A stretch of 64,000 bases of DNA from Microglena sp. YARC (taxonomy: Eukaryota > Chlorophyta > Chlorophyceae > Chlamydomonadales > Chlamydomonadaceae), in NCBI GenBank assembly GCA_022414725.1, contig CM039462.1, positions 42,638,983 through 42,702,982 of the forward strand. The letters run 5' to 3'. A model generated the notes under the pieces. That model was not told the origin of the DNA. It worked only from the letters and a program-made list of their open reading frames with translations, and did no database searches. The position numbers were made by a program, and so were the translations under genes. Shown here one piece after another: positions 41,468-53,218 of the stretch (its first letter is position 1; each line of letters opens with the position of its first letter).

Positions 41468-44400
41468 GGTTATACGGCCCTTCATTTACTACCACTGCTT
41501 TGCGATGCAACTTCCGCGAGGACCTCCCGCCATTTTGAGAAACTCCATGACATGGATGGTCTTTCCTGGACGCGCGGGATGCGCAGTATCATTCTCAGCG
41601 ATGGCTGCGACCAATCCTTCCAAGAGGAACGGCTCCTCTTGATGATTGGCTAGACGTTTGTGCACCAGCTGCCTCTGCTAGCGGTTCATGAGAGTCCTTC
41701 CGCCATCGTGGAAGTAACCCCCGGTCATTCCTCCATCTTCTCTTCTTTTTCCTCCCCTGCCGTCTGTCGCCTCCTCCCGTCTGTCGTAGATGACTGTGAC
41801 GTGCAGACTCAAGTCGGCGACTAGCCTGGACATCGGTGGAGATACCCCGTCTTCGTCTGCTCGCGTCCTTGACGTCGCTAACCTTTCTCCGGTGTTTGAG
41901 GCTCTGCCTGCATACCGGAGGTTGCCAAGCCGACCAAGCTCCCTGCTGATGTCTACGTCGTCTTTTGCCCCCTTTGCTCTGCCCAGCCGACGGTCGGCTC
42001 CTGGCATGAGCTTGCGCTCTAGTGGCTCTGTGCTACCTTCTGGAGAATTTTTTTGATCAAACTGGCGGATCGCCGCACTGCCGTAGGATTCGCCAGAGGA
42101 GGACGACCTACGCGTCTGGACCTGGAGATTCTGGAGGTGGTAGGAAGCAGGGGGGTATGGTCAGCACCACTAGGGGTGCTGCTCCCTCTACCCCCCAACC
42201 GGTGAGTCGAGCGATAGAGGGGGGGACTTGAGATTGACTGATCATCGACGGCGGGATATTAGGACCTTTACATGCCTCGGCTCTGCTCTTCGCATCCTAG
42301 CGATAAATGTTCGAATTCTGCCCTTGCGATTTGCGATTTTCTGCCATTGGTGCGATTTTCTGCACCAGGTGTGACTTGCAGCAGTGTCATTCTCGTCTCC
42401 TTTTTCCCATACCTCAAATCTCGACTTCGACCTAACGCTTCCCCACCTTCTGTGATCCCAGGTCTCGCAGCGCCGGACTTCGCCCATGCTACAGGCCGAG
42501 TGGACGCCGTCCTGGCCTAGTCCAGCGGCCGTGGAGGATCTTTGGCATGATATCTTGGTGGATATTTTTCTCTCTTAGGCTCCTTGTGACCCCTGGGTGC
42601 GTTCCGTGGTTCGACAGAGTTTACTACTTTGTCTTCCCGTGCCCCTGGTTCCCCCGTTAGGTGTATGCCTTAGCTACGTGAGTTTGGGTTCAAGTGTTTG
42701 AGTTCTGATAGGGCTTAGGAATTTTGAGTTAAGTGGTATAGAGGCATGGTTGATCTCGATTAGTTGGGGCATGCATGAGTTGTTGATGATGACACTGCTC
42801 AGCATGGTGCTAGTGTGTTATCTTTGCAATCGCGTGTTCATCTAGGGAGACAAGACTCCTTCGGAGCTTTTCTTTGGGGTTGCACCTGATGTGTCGTTGT
42901 TGCATTTGTTTGGTTGCCCTTGCTATGTAATCTTAGTATTGGGCAGTCACGCAACAAGCTAGTTAGAAAGGCATTATTTGGTAGACTGGTTGGGTATTCC
43001 CTGGTGAGTAAGGGTTATTATATTTTGGGTTTCCAATGTTGCGCCAGTTAGTAGTGAGTAGTGATGTACTCTCTATCTCCAGTTCAGTTCTAAACTGTTC
43101 TTCCTGGGTTCTCCCTTAGTATGGGTCCCCGTGCCGCTTGCATCCCTCCTGTCATCAAACGGTGATATGTTATGTGTTACCGGTAATTCCCTACGCCCTT
43201 TTATCAACCCCAATTGTTGTTGGCTGGCCTGGCTGGGATGTATCATTGTTGCATTCTAGACAGGGCCTGATCTTGCTGTATTGTGTGTGAAGTTTTAGGG
43301 CGGGGTGGGAGTTGGATATCCAACTATAATCTTAGCCGAATCTCAGGGGGTCGCCAGGCCCTCCTCTGTGCCACGTTTTTAGCGGTGAAGCTTTAGGATT
43401 TAGACAGCCTTCGATCATAGTGGTACCTGGATCAGGTCCATTGACTAATAGTCGCCAACCTTCGACCACCTCGGATGGCTCGCGGGTGTCGATAATTCCG
43501 ACGCCTCCTGTCGTCCCTGGTGGATTACTCGGGTCAAGCCCATGTGATGATGTAGCCGTTGCCGAATGGTTAAGTGATGATCTTGAACACTGGTCTAGCT
43601 TGATACTGCGTATGGCTGGGGTTTTACAGTCAACCCAGGATTCATTGTTTTAGGTGCTGCTGGTTCTCATACGTAGGTTAACATGGCCCTATGTGTGAGT
43701 GCCTATTCCTCAGCACCTCCTAGACTGACTTATAGGGTAGTCTAGATTGGTGGAGCGTTACGACGCTTTGTTTAGCAGCTTCCTTTCAGCTGTCTTTCTT
43801 GGTTTTGGTGGAAGGTGGTACTTAATTCAGACCACCGTTATAGCGTCTTGATGGTTTCTGACTCTTAGTTCCATAGGCAGATGGTTCGTTCGGTGGAGCT
43901 CATCATAGATTAGCTATTTCTTTTTACTCCACACTGTTTTTAGATCACCAGCCCCTCATGTGATTGGAACTTTTTGTGGAGTGTAGTAGTTTGTTTCCCT
44001 TCGGATTTTTACTGTGAATTGGTGGCTGGTAATCTTGCAGTTGTACTTGCAGATGTACCGCCGCTCACCTCTTTCTTGTTTTCCGAGTGTATTTCAAGCG
44101 CCCTTTCAGTCCATCCTTTGCAGTAAATTCTTTGAAGTCCTTTTTATGCGTTTACTATTTTTCAGGTGGACAATAGGTTTTATGTACTATGGTTGTACAT
44201 CTACCCTTCTATTGTTCATTGAACTGTGTTTCCTTTGTTGGTTACAAGTTTCTTGAAAAATTTAACTTCGCATCCTTTGGATTTTTTCCAGTTACTGCAG
44301 GTTTGGTTTGCTTGTGGTTAGGCGCTTGGTGTGTCTTGAGTGCATGAGTTCTTTGCGGTGCGATACCCACCTCTTCGAATGTTTTTCGTTAGTGCCGTAG

Positions 44401-45136
44401 CTGGGGATTTATGATAATTAACTTTCATAAATCTTCTTACTTCCATCTTTGAGTGAGAAACCAGTTCATCATGGTTTTTTCATCCCAACCTAGTCATGAA
44501 TTCTATGCTTAGAATAATTTTTAAGGTAGTGGATTTTTCCATCGACTTTTTTTTCCATCGTAGTCTTTAGTGTCCTCTTGTCTGCGTCCTTTAGGCTTTG
44601 ATTCTCTCGTGAGCTGCGCTCACACGATATTTCAATCCGTCTCTTTGTTTATCATTTATTGGCGTTAGGTTCCTATTCCCGGATCGGTTTTTCTATACCG
44701 TTGTTCCCCAACTTTGATATACGATTTTTTCAGTCTTCTCTTTAGTTAAGTTCTCGGTTCTTTCAGTCACCGTTGTTCCCCTTCCTGTGGTATTAGGATT
44801 GATTTCTGTTTGGCCTCCCTGTGATTTTCTGGTTTGGTGCCTACTATTCTGGATGAATAGTATTTTTGCGCTTACCATGGATGGTTACATTTCCAATTTT
44901 GGTCTCAGCTCAGCTCGTATGACCCAAGTTTTTTTGCTGCTACATTTTCGGAGTACTACAGTGGTTTTTGGTTCATCCTTTCTCATCCTTTTATTTTAGA
45001 CAAGGCTTTCTTCTGGTTTCCTGTTTTTTTCCGCCGTTCCTTAATAATTTTTGTTTGCTACCAGTTTATGGTTCTATGTCCCCCAGTGCCATAGGTGGAG
45101 TACTAGTATTGTATGTCACCTGCGTCATAGGTGGAG

Positions 45137-45434
45137 TATCAGCATGAATAGCGGTGCTCTCGCTTGTTTTATGTCTTGGTGACTCCTTGTGTACTCCCTT
45201 AGAACTATCGGTCCCGACAGTACTATGTCAGCTTCCTGTTGACTGCGTCATCGGTTCTTCTGACACGCGCTGTCTAGCCTGTACCCTGATCAGGTTCCAG
45301 GCTACCGCCCTCCTTCCTCCACTGGTGCCCCTTAATGGGTCTCCTGTGCTTGTAACTTATTCTCGTCTCCGCATTTATAGATTGGCGTGCTGCACACACA
45401 AAGTCCACTCTCCGGAGTGTTATCCAAGCTAATA
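45137..45434 (+). repeat. 3' LTR (298 bp)
   Basis: Near-identical to the 5' LTR and followed by CATCT (45435-45439). Confidence 0.93.
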
Positions 45435-46202
45435 CATCTAATACCCCAGAGCGTTCATATACTTGCATATCTTGAGTTTGTTAAGCAAAATGATTCTGGA
45501 ATGCTTAATCATTGGAAATTTCTGCTCTAGCTTCCAACCCAAATGTGGCCAAGACAGACACAAGCACCAACTTGAAGTTCACAACAACTGTAAATTTGGC
45601 ACCTGCCGGCATCATGACTCACTTGGTACGTCTATGTTGCGGCAGTAACCCAAGATGGAAGTTATTTTAGGGTTTAGGGTTCAGGTTGAAGGGTCCTATC
45701 ACTACAGCAGTTCTGGAAATGATTTGGATTCAATGGGTCGACAGGTCGTATTGATTCTATACTTTATCAGGACAAATTTACGAAAATATCCCACAATTTC
45801 AAGGCCGAATTTGGGGTACAAAATACTATTTACAACCTGCTTCGAAAAACGAAATCCAAATCATCTGAATAACTATAAGCTTGTAGAAAATGGTGTAGGC
45901 ACACGATTATGATCATGGGGATGTTGTTATCATGTGGCGCCATGAGAAAACTGTTTTCTGATTGCCATTGCAGAAAATATACGGATGTTGACGTTTGTAT
46001 GCAAAATAACAGATTGACAGTATACAATTTGTGCACTGTCTGCAGTTTGGAAACCAATTAACATGTTGTTCATATTCTTATTCTTGTTTTTGTTCTTTGT
46101 TTTTCTTGATGTTGTTCTGGTTAACCCTTGGGGGCGAATGGAACCTCTATACACTCTGAGATTTACTATATGAATAATCTCCACCTCCGATTCCTACAAC
46201 AG

Positions 46203-46386
46203 GAGGCCATACGAGGATCTCAACTTTCTGGGCAGAAGGGCTGAATCCGAATCCATGATTGACCACAAGCTGTTGATGAAATTATTCGGCACCACTGAAA
46301 AGGAACAGATCCAGGCCTTAGTTCTGCAAGATCAGCAGCATCGGCAGCGGAGCCACTATGTAAAAGCGGTGTCTAAGAATTTGCAG
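46203..46386 (+). CDS. Locus C: exon 3
   Basis: Acceptor TCCTACAACAG|GAGGCC, donor TTTGCAG|GTACCC; 184 bp, same length and phases as locus A. Encodes RPYEDLNFLGRRAESES, MIDHKLLMKLFGTTEK and EQIQALVLQDQQHRQRS. Intact. Confidence 0.82.
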
Positions 46387-46805
46387 GTACCCTTGAATGG
46401 GTTGGAGATTTCCTGCATATAAATATAAGTTACATGTACGAGTTTTTCGGAGGATGGTTTACATTGTTTTTCTACACAATTTCCTGGCAGCAAGGTATAT
46501 ATTTAACCTTTCATTTTTTTATTAGGAAACATCTGCGCCATAAGTCACGTTTCAGATGAGGCTATGCATGGTAAAGATAGTGGTGCTTTGCACTTTTGGT
46601 AAACATCCATGTGCTATCACTTAGTCCATTAGCTTGTTGGGAAGTAATACATGCTCACAAGGTGCAATGGCTGCCCAAATTACTTATACAGATATTTGCT
46701 TGCTTGCTTGCTCGTAAGTATGTCACCTGGTTTCTACCTTTTCTGCTGTCTTGCTTCGCACTTGATTGTTCGTGACGAAGGTCAAAACTTGTCTTCCCCT
46801 TTCAG

Positions 46806-46915
46806 GCTGTCCAAAGACTACAAGGGACACGCCCATGCCCTCCGGAATCATCCCAGCCTAACTCCGCTTGTTCCGGGCCAAGTGGAAGTCAGCACATAAT
46901 CCATGACAGCAGCAG
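46806..46915 (+). CDS. Locus C: exon 4
   Basis: Acceptor CCCTTTCAG|GCTGTC, donor AGCAGCAG|GTTAGT; phase 0 in, 2 out. Encodes AVQRLQGTRPCPPESSQ, PNSACSGPSGSQHI and IHDSSR. Single repeat unit as in B. Confidence 0.72.
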
Positions 46916-47128
46916 GTTAGTGTTGTAATAATTGTTCTGTCAAACATTCAATGCTGTGATTTGACTGCGACCAACAGGCTTTTCACGATTTCCCCTTGTA
47001 TCCGGTTTGCTTCTATGATAATTTGTATTCTCCCTATCATTTATCATATGTTTAAAGCAATGTGGGTGGAATCAATACACACAATAACATCAACAATAAA
47101 AACAACAGCAACACCAACAAAAATTCAG

Positions 47129-47219
47129 GGGCAACCTACAGCGTTCTTCTCACATGGGAGCAGCAGATGCGTCCGTGCAAGAGTGTGGAGAAGATGATAG
47201 CGCCCTACAGAGGACATGA
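47129..47219 (+). CDS. Locus C: short terminal exon 5
   Basis: Acceptor AAAATTCAG|GGGCAAC in the correct phase gives GNLQRSSHMGAADASVQE, CGEDDSALQRT and then TGA. HMGAADAS corresponds to QMGASDVV of exon 5 in A and B, after which C diverges and stops, so the C product lacks the poly-Q and repeat regions. Confidence 0.5.
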
Positions 47220-47607
47220 GGAGAGGTAGGTGCTCTTGGTTTCCTTCAGAAATGGCTGCCCTTAGTTTTGCATCATTTTTAGTCACTTTCATTTTAATAT
47301 ATTTAGTGGTTTTAGGTGCTCATGCCAGCATTCTGTTCTAGTAGCCTTGTTTGTTTGCGGCAGACTTGATTTTTTTAGCTGGCTAAGATCTGTCTCGGAG
47401 CTGAGACAGATTTGGTTAAATAGCAGGACATAGACACACACACTTCCGCGCGTCTTTGGATATAGCGTGTAATCTGATATATACTTCCATCAACCCATAT
47501 GTTTAGGCAATAATGTCATATTTGACATAAGCATCACCACCACCATGATCAGCCAGAGTGTGTGTGTGCAAAGTTGTTTAGTATTTTCTTTCCACCTTGC
47601 GCTCGTA

Positions 47608-47713
47608 CACCCATACAGGACGTGGACATGGCCAAAGCTGAAATGGGCTTCGGAGCCAGTCATGCTGGCGCTGATGCTGGCCCCTGGTTGGATCTGTTCA
47701 AGCAAACCTTGTA
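47608..47713 (+). CDS. Candidate exon, unrecognised
   Basis: After CACCCATACAG, the text GAC GTG GAC ATG encodes DVDMAKAEMGFGASHAG, ADAGPWLDLFKQTL and then TAG. Protein-like but not linked in phase to the preceding exon. Confidence 0.3.
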
Positions 47714-48017
47714 GGGAATATGCTCCCTGGCAACATGGAGCTTGCCGCAGATAGTAGGGCCCACACCTTACTCATAGATCAAGGAGAGCCTGGAAATATA
47801 GGCAGGAGCCAGCCCACCCTTGTTTAGCAGACCTCGACAGCACCCCAGATCAGCCTGATGAAGCAGAGCATGCTGAGAAAGCAGATCAGCACATCCCTAC
47901 TGACAAGGACACCTTTAACAAAGCTCGTTTTCAGTAAGATGGCGTAATGTGTTCTTATTCTACTTGACCTCAGGTCTTATGTTGTATAGTTGCGAGTTGT
48001 TGGCTCCAGGTCACTAT

Positions 48018-48213
48018 TTTCATTTTTAGCTACGTTCAGCAGCTTTTAGGCAGCTCCCTGGACTGACTCAACATTCAAAGCTTAAGCAACCTAGTGCATT
48101 TGGAAGTTGATATTGCCAGCTTTCCAGCACTCCTGGGATATTTGGTTAGGCTGAGTAACAGTCTCAGTTCCTGAGGGAGCTGCCTAGAAAGTGGTGCTGT
48201 TTGCCGAAAAGAC
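48018..48213. mobile_element. AGCAGCTTCTAGGCAGCTCC-family MITE, full length
   Basis: Left TTTTAGCTACGTTCAGCAG, CTTTTAGGCAGCTCCCT; right AGGGAGCTGCCTAGAAAG, GGTGCTGTTTGCCGAAAA. Ends of about 40 bp are inverted repeats; total about 196 bp. Contains the family core CAACCTAGTGCATT. A good reference copy. Confidence 0.8.
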
Positions 48214-49460
48214 AAGCTGTAACGCTCTTGTCTCGGCATTTTCCTCGGTCAAATAAACTAGTTCACTTTAAAATGTGCAAAGGATTTGTTTATTATATTA
48301 TTAGCGGACTTGAAGACATAAAGTGTGCTTGCACCATTAAATCCGTCAACAAAGCAGATCTTGAGCCTTGACCCAAAGGCTGTTAGACCATGTCATATAA
48401 CAAACCAACTAACCTCTTCAACCTACCCACCAATCAACCAACTAGCCCCTTACCTCCACCTATATCCACGGCAGGAAACCACCATTGCCGAAAGTGTGTT
48501 ATAGAGTTGTGCGTGAGCTTGTGAGTCATCAGCACGCATGGCCACGCATCAGCACTCCTGGTCCCAGTAGTCCATGTAATATATCCCCAAGCCAACTGAC
48601 CCAGCCAACCAACCTCGCCCCACCACCTACACCACTGCAGGGTACTCCTCTGTCCAGTAAACTTGGAGGTTCATGGGGAGGAGGGAGTTTGCACTAGGGG
48701 ACTGAAAAGGAAGCACAACAGCACTGAAGCCAACCCGCTGGCTGCAGCGGTGGCACCAGTTGTCCCCCTGCCCCCTCGCATGCCGCCACAACCCCAAAGA
48801 AAAGTAAGCCATTGTGTTTTTAACATCAACTAAGGTGCTGCCCCTGATTTGGGCTGGTTTACAGAACGGGCTATGCCTTTGCCCTTCCCCCCATGCCAAC
48901 TAACACTGAACTGAACCTATTGGCCTCAGGGGTGCAACCAGTCGTCCCCATGCCCCCTCTCATACATGCACTTCCTGCTGTAAGAGTGAGCTATCACGTT
49001 CTTTAAGTCGGGCGTTGCACTTATTGGTAGTTACACCATCAAAGCCTTGTGCACCATCATAACACATTTTTACTTGTGTCATCTTCTTATCCATCTATCT
49101 TCCTTTCCATCTTCAGTTGACCCATAGGGTTGGGCATGTATGAAATAATAAACTGTAGGTAGTCATGTAGTATGAACCCGCAGGCTCTAGTGTGGCAGGA
49201 GCTGTAGGTGGTGGTGGTTATAGGCACTGTTTCTTTATTGGGCTCCGTGTAGCAGCTTCTAGGTAGCTCCCGTTCCCTGTCATTGTGCAAGAGCTGGAGC
49301 GCCTGCAATGAAAGCTGGGATGGACATGGCCATGGACACACACCACAGGTGGTAGGTGGTTATGTCAGGGGGGATCATGAAAAGCGCATACAAACAAAAT
49401 ATGTCACAGCAAACTAACAAGCAAACACAATCCAAATATGTCCCATTTAATGGTACCGTA
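48214..49460. other. No clear gene; possible short exons
   Basis: AG-flanked segments at about 48475-48570 and 48650-48700 stay open briefly but have no recognisable product. A partial AGCAGCTTCTAGGTAGCTCC element end lies at 49250-49270. Confidence 0.3.
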
Positions 49461-49497
49461 AACACTTTGAACGGAATTGCTGACACTTTGGCAACAG

Positions 49498-49621
49498 GAG
49501 CTGCAGGTGCTGCTGGTACTGCTGGTGCCGGACTGCATCAAGAAAGATGCAGTTTGCCGCTGTCCTCTGATGTGGGAGTGCTGCAGCAGGAGGTGCAACA
49601 GCTGGGCCAGGATTTATCAAG
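49498..49621 (+). CDS. Coiled-coil protein, exon a
   Basis: Open through GAAGTAGAGLHQERCSLP, LSSDVGVLQQEVQQLG and QDLSR, ending in phase 2 at TATCAAG|GTGAGC. Ala/Gly-rich start, then a heptad-like LQQEVQQLGQDL. Spliced to 50469 it continues LSR-VCEELSEKGKEMEK. The start of this exon is uncertain: the frame is open back to 49356. Confidence 0.45.
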
Positions 49622-49738
49622 GTGAGCAAGTAGAGGGCATTGCTGGTGCTTTATATGCGTTGCATAATATGGATGTGTGATTGGATATATCAGTGGGTGG
49701 ATGGGTCTGTAGGTGCCTGCATATGCATGGGGGTGCAG

Positions 49739-49824
49739 CAGATGCGTCAATCCCTGGATGTGGCGCATAAGAACTTTGCTACGCTGGTCAAGGAGCGCTA
49801 TAAATAGGACATGGATTCCTCTAG
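49739..49824 (+). CDS. Coiled-coil protein, duplicated exon b (in-frame TAG)
   Basis: QMRQSLDVAHKNFATLV, KERYK-TAG-DMDSSR, ending CTCTAG|GTGAGG in phase 2. The sequence after its donor (GAGGAAGTAGAAGACAC..GGTG) parallels that after exon a (GAGCAAGTAGAGGGCAT..GGTG), so the two exon ends are tandem duplicates and could be alternatives. The TAG would end translation under the standard code. Confidence 0.4.
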
Positions 49825-50468
49825 GTGAGGAAGTAGAAGACACACTCGGTGCCATGTATCATATAATGCAACAACGGCCAACAAATGCATCACTTAGAGG
49901 GATGTCTTCCCCACCCCCAGTGGGTGAGAGGGGATGCATACATGGATGGGTGTGTTACAGATTTTTGATATATATATGTGTGTGCATGGATGCACACATG
50001 AGCGCGTACATATACATATACACATTTGGTGATTTCGAGTTGTATATGTGCACACACACACATACATATATACATATACATATGTTATCCCTACCTACCG
50101 TATCAACATATATATGTGTGTTTTGTCTGTTCCATTCCACGGCTAGGCAGATATGGAAATCGGGCTTGCCTTACCTGAACAGTATAGATTGATTACTGTA
50201 ATCCACAGCTTTTATCTTCAGCTATGAGAGGCAGCTTCTAAGCAGATCCCCTGACTGGCTAATCAGCCATACCTGATGCAACCAAGTGCACCATGAAGCT
50301 GACACAGCCAGACTTTCTGCACTGTTGACACCTTGGGGCGTGGCTCAATGGCTGGCTTAAGGACTGGCTTACTTAAGGGCTGTTTGTAGCTTACAAGCTG
50401 CCGTGCTGTCTGTAGCTGAAAATATAAAACTATGCCGTAATCCCATTTCTCTGCTTCTCCATCTCCAG
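49825..50468 (+). other. Intron with TA/CA-rich repeats and a MITE
   Basis: ATATATGTGTG and ACACACACATACATAT sequences at 49960-50120. An AGCAGCTTCTAGGCAGCTCC-family copy (50206-50424) has left end CTTCAGCTATGAGAGGCAGC and right end TACAAGCTGCCGTGCTG. Confidence 0.6.
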
Positions 50469-50574
50469 GGTCTGTGAGGAGCTCTCTGAAAAAGGCAAAG
50501 AGATGGAAAAGCTGAAACTCAAGCAGAGTGAAGATCTAGAGCGCTATATCCGGCTGGACCAGTACCTCGAGGAG
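50469..50574 (+). CDS. Coiled-coil protein, exon c
   Basis: Acceptor CCATCTCCAG|GGTCTG, donor CTCGAGGAG|GTGAGA; phase 2 in, 0 out. Encodes VCEELSEKGKEMEKLKL, KQSEDLERYIRLDQYLEE, a strongly charged helical coiled-coil segment. Codon use and splice sites are convincing; the family is not identified. Confidence 0.65.
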
Positions 50575-51165
50575 GTGAGAAGGTGATAAGTACTTTGCTA
50601 CATATGCTGTGATATAACTACATGCGGTATATGATATATATGATATATATGTGATACTATGTGATACATATACATACGTGTTGTTATGATAGTATATGAT
50701 AGTTATGATAGTATATATACGTTACTATGTGATAGATAGATATTACTATACCGTACTGCTCTCAGCATTTAACGGTTGCAAAATTTGTCGGCTTTTTGGG
50801 GGGGTTTTATTATAAATTGACGGTTTACATTTGACGTTTTTTTTTAATACGAATATAAATTGACGTTACACATTTGACGGTTTCCATTTTAATAAAATCC
50901 ATTTATGCAACTGAACGTTTGTACTCAATCATGTGACACTGGGTCATGGTTCATGGTACAATATTAGGGTACACTGTTATGGGACCTGCAAGGAGTGTAC
51001 ATATAATTTTGCAATGATCCCAACATCTTGTTCAGCATAACACTACCGGTACTCATTGAAATAACTAGAATGCGGCATTCAATCGTTTCCATTAACTCCT
51101 AAAATCATCTCTTGCTCATTTAATGTCATAATCATAAGCATAATGTATGTTCATGTGTTGCTCAG
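50575..51165. other. AT-rich, no gene seen
   Basis: GATATATATGATAT and ATTTGACGGTTT-type repeats; no exon. Confidence 0.4.
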
Positions 51166-52145
51166 CCCACTCACCATTCTCCACTTCCCATTCCCAACTC
51201 ACCACTCACCACTTCCCACTCCCCACTCCCTACTACCCACTTCCTACTCACCATTCCCCACTTCCCATTCCCAACTCACCACTCACCACTTCCCACTCCC
51301 CACTCCCCACTCCCTACTACCCACTTCCCACTCACCATTCCCCACTTCCCATTCCCAACTCACCACTCACCACTTCCCACTCCCCACTCCCTACTACCCA
51401 CTTCCCACTCACCATTCCCCACTTCCCATTCCCAACTCACCACTCACCACTTCCCACTCCCTACTCTCCACTCACCACTCCCCATAACCCACACCCCACA
51501 CCCTACACCCCACAACCCACACCCCACATCCCACACCCCACACCCCCACACCCTACACCCCACATCCACCTATACCCCACACTACATAACCGATGCCCAC
51601 ACCCCTCACCCAACACCCCACATACACCCCACTTCCCCAAAACCCCACACAGCCCACACACCTTACATATCCCCCGCGATCCATACATTCCTGTAAAAAA
51701 TACGCCCTTTAAACCCAAACGCCGCACCCCACACCCCATATGCCACACCCCACACCTCACACCCCATTTGCCACACCCCACACCTCACACCCAACACCCC
51801 ATACTCTGCACCCCACACCCCATACGCCACACCACACATCCCACACCCCATATTCCGCACTCCCACCCCACACCTCATACCCCACACCCCATACTCTGCA
51901 CCCCACACCACGCACCACACATCTCACACCCCACACCCACACGCCACACGGCACATCCCTCACCCCATACGACGCACCCAACACCCCACATCCCACACCC
52001 CATACCCCGCACCCCACACCCCACCCGACACAAACCAACTTGCGCATCTTCCAACCCCCATGGCCCTAACATCCCACACATCAAACACCATAGACCCCCC
52101 CCCTACAACCCGTATACCCTTGCCCTACCTTACCCCATACCACAA
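51166..52145. repeat. Locus B: C-rich array (77-84 bp, then 7-8 bp units)
   Basis: 51180-51480: four units of 77-84 bp (CACTTCCCATTCCCAACTCA and CCACTCACC), differing by 7 bp steps. 51480-52140: (CACCCCA)n. Virtually no G. It ends 25 bp before the truncated exon 1 end of locus B, so it marks the duplication boundary. Open frames up to 336 codons here are artefacts. Confidence 0.92.
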
Positions 52146-52177
52146 CACAAAGTCTAAAAAGACAAGTGCATACAGGT
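52146..52177 (+). pseudogene. Locus B: truncated end of exon 1
   Basis: AAAGTCTAAAAAGACAAGTG followed by CATACAG|GTATTT matches the last 30 bp of locus A exon 1 with its donor. The 5' part is replaced by the C-rich array. Confidence 0.75.
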
Positions 52178-52640
52178 ATTTTCCCATATTCAACACATCA
52201 CATGGCTGTTATCGTTTTCGCCCCAGTATTCTAACATGAATCAAATTAACTGGCCTCTGCATCCATTTATCCGCATCAGTCACCACTCAATAAAGGATCC
52301 CATCCAAACACCGTATTCACATGGCCCTGCACCCCAACCCTCACCAACCCCCACACAAACACATATGCACAAGCGCAGACTCACACAAAGTTGCAATATC
52401 AATACTTGCAGGGGAGTTGCATGCAAACAAAAGCAAAACATGCATGGAAACCAAACCAAACCAAACCAAATCAAATTAAAGCATACCAAACCAGAACAGA
52501 GCAGAACAGAACAGACCTGAACAGACCTGAACAGACCTGAACAGAACAGAACTGAACTGAACAGATTAAACCGCATTGCATTGCATCACTTTACACAACA
52601 TCACATCAGTCACTACAAATTTGTACATCAATACTTGCAG

Positions 52641-52775
52641 GGGAGTTTCATACAATCGATACCAGAACAAGTGGATCCCAACCATATGTCCAGTACGTGG
52701 TGTTGTACATCTTACACAGTGCACAGAGGAAATCATGGCTGCGTTGTCATATAATAGAGCCTCCATTGCCATTGG
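52641..52775 (+). CDS. Locus B: AP2 domain core exon
   Basis: Acceptor AATACTTGCAG|GGGAGT, donor CATTGG|GTAGGT; 135 bp like A, open. Encodes GVSYNRYQNKWIPTI, VVHLTQCTEEIMAALS and YNRASIAIG. Strand 1 (KWIPTI) and the helix (EEIMAALSYNRASIAI) are recognisable but YD is YN. A decoy acceptor ATACTTGCAG|GGGAGTTGC is at 52411. Part of a truncated, frameshifted locus. Confidence 0.75.
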
Positions 52776-53218
52776 GTAGGTCGCTTTCATAAATTAGTAC
52801 AGAGTGTGCTGAAATTGAAAATGCTGCATTCAGGCCAATGCAACTTATTATAATTGACACAACATTTGTCTGGAAACCTCAATACTTGGCTGTTCATGTC
52901 AGTTATATAGTTCCAAACCCTATGATGTGACTGAAGCAATCACAATACCCAAAGTGTGGTGCATCCAAACTGTCAATTTTATACTTTTGACCCAATATTG
53001 TGGTCTCTTGGCTGAAGGGATCTGACTTTCATCCATATTTGGAACCATTTATAAAATAGCTGGAAGTCTCTATGCAGATACGCGGATGGTCGGTGGTGCC
53101 ATTGAAATGATATAAATGTATCTGATAAATTTTAAATTTCTGATAAATTTTGGAACAAGATTGGATTCGTCTACCCAATAACACAATCTAGACATGCATT
53201 GATATGCTTATCAGAAAT

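Larger units (their letters stand above)
41170..45434. mobile_element. Non-autonomous LTR retrotransposon in AP2 locus C intron
   Basis: Two 298 bp direct LTRs (41170-41467 and 45137-45434) enclose 3669 bp, flanked by an exact 5 bp target duplication CATCT. LTR ends are TAT...ATA. No long ORF inside, and nothing resembling reverse transcriptase, integrase or protease, so it is LARD/TRIM-like and must use enzymes from elsewhere. No canonical primer-binding site recognised; a repeated CATAGGTGGAG precedes the 3' LTR. Removing it leaves an 816 bp intron, close to the 867 and 864 bp introns of A and B. Confidence 0.9.

Noticed and set aside
41678..42231. gag-like gene inside the LTR element
   Set aside because: Only short ORFs in conflicting frames; no zinc knuckle or other gag/pol motif visible.
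51147..52157. 336-codon plus-strand ORF and minus-strand Cys/Gly-rich ORFs
   Set aside because: Product of the CACCCCA/TTCCCA simple-sequence array; composition artefact.
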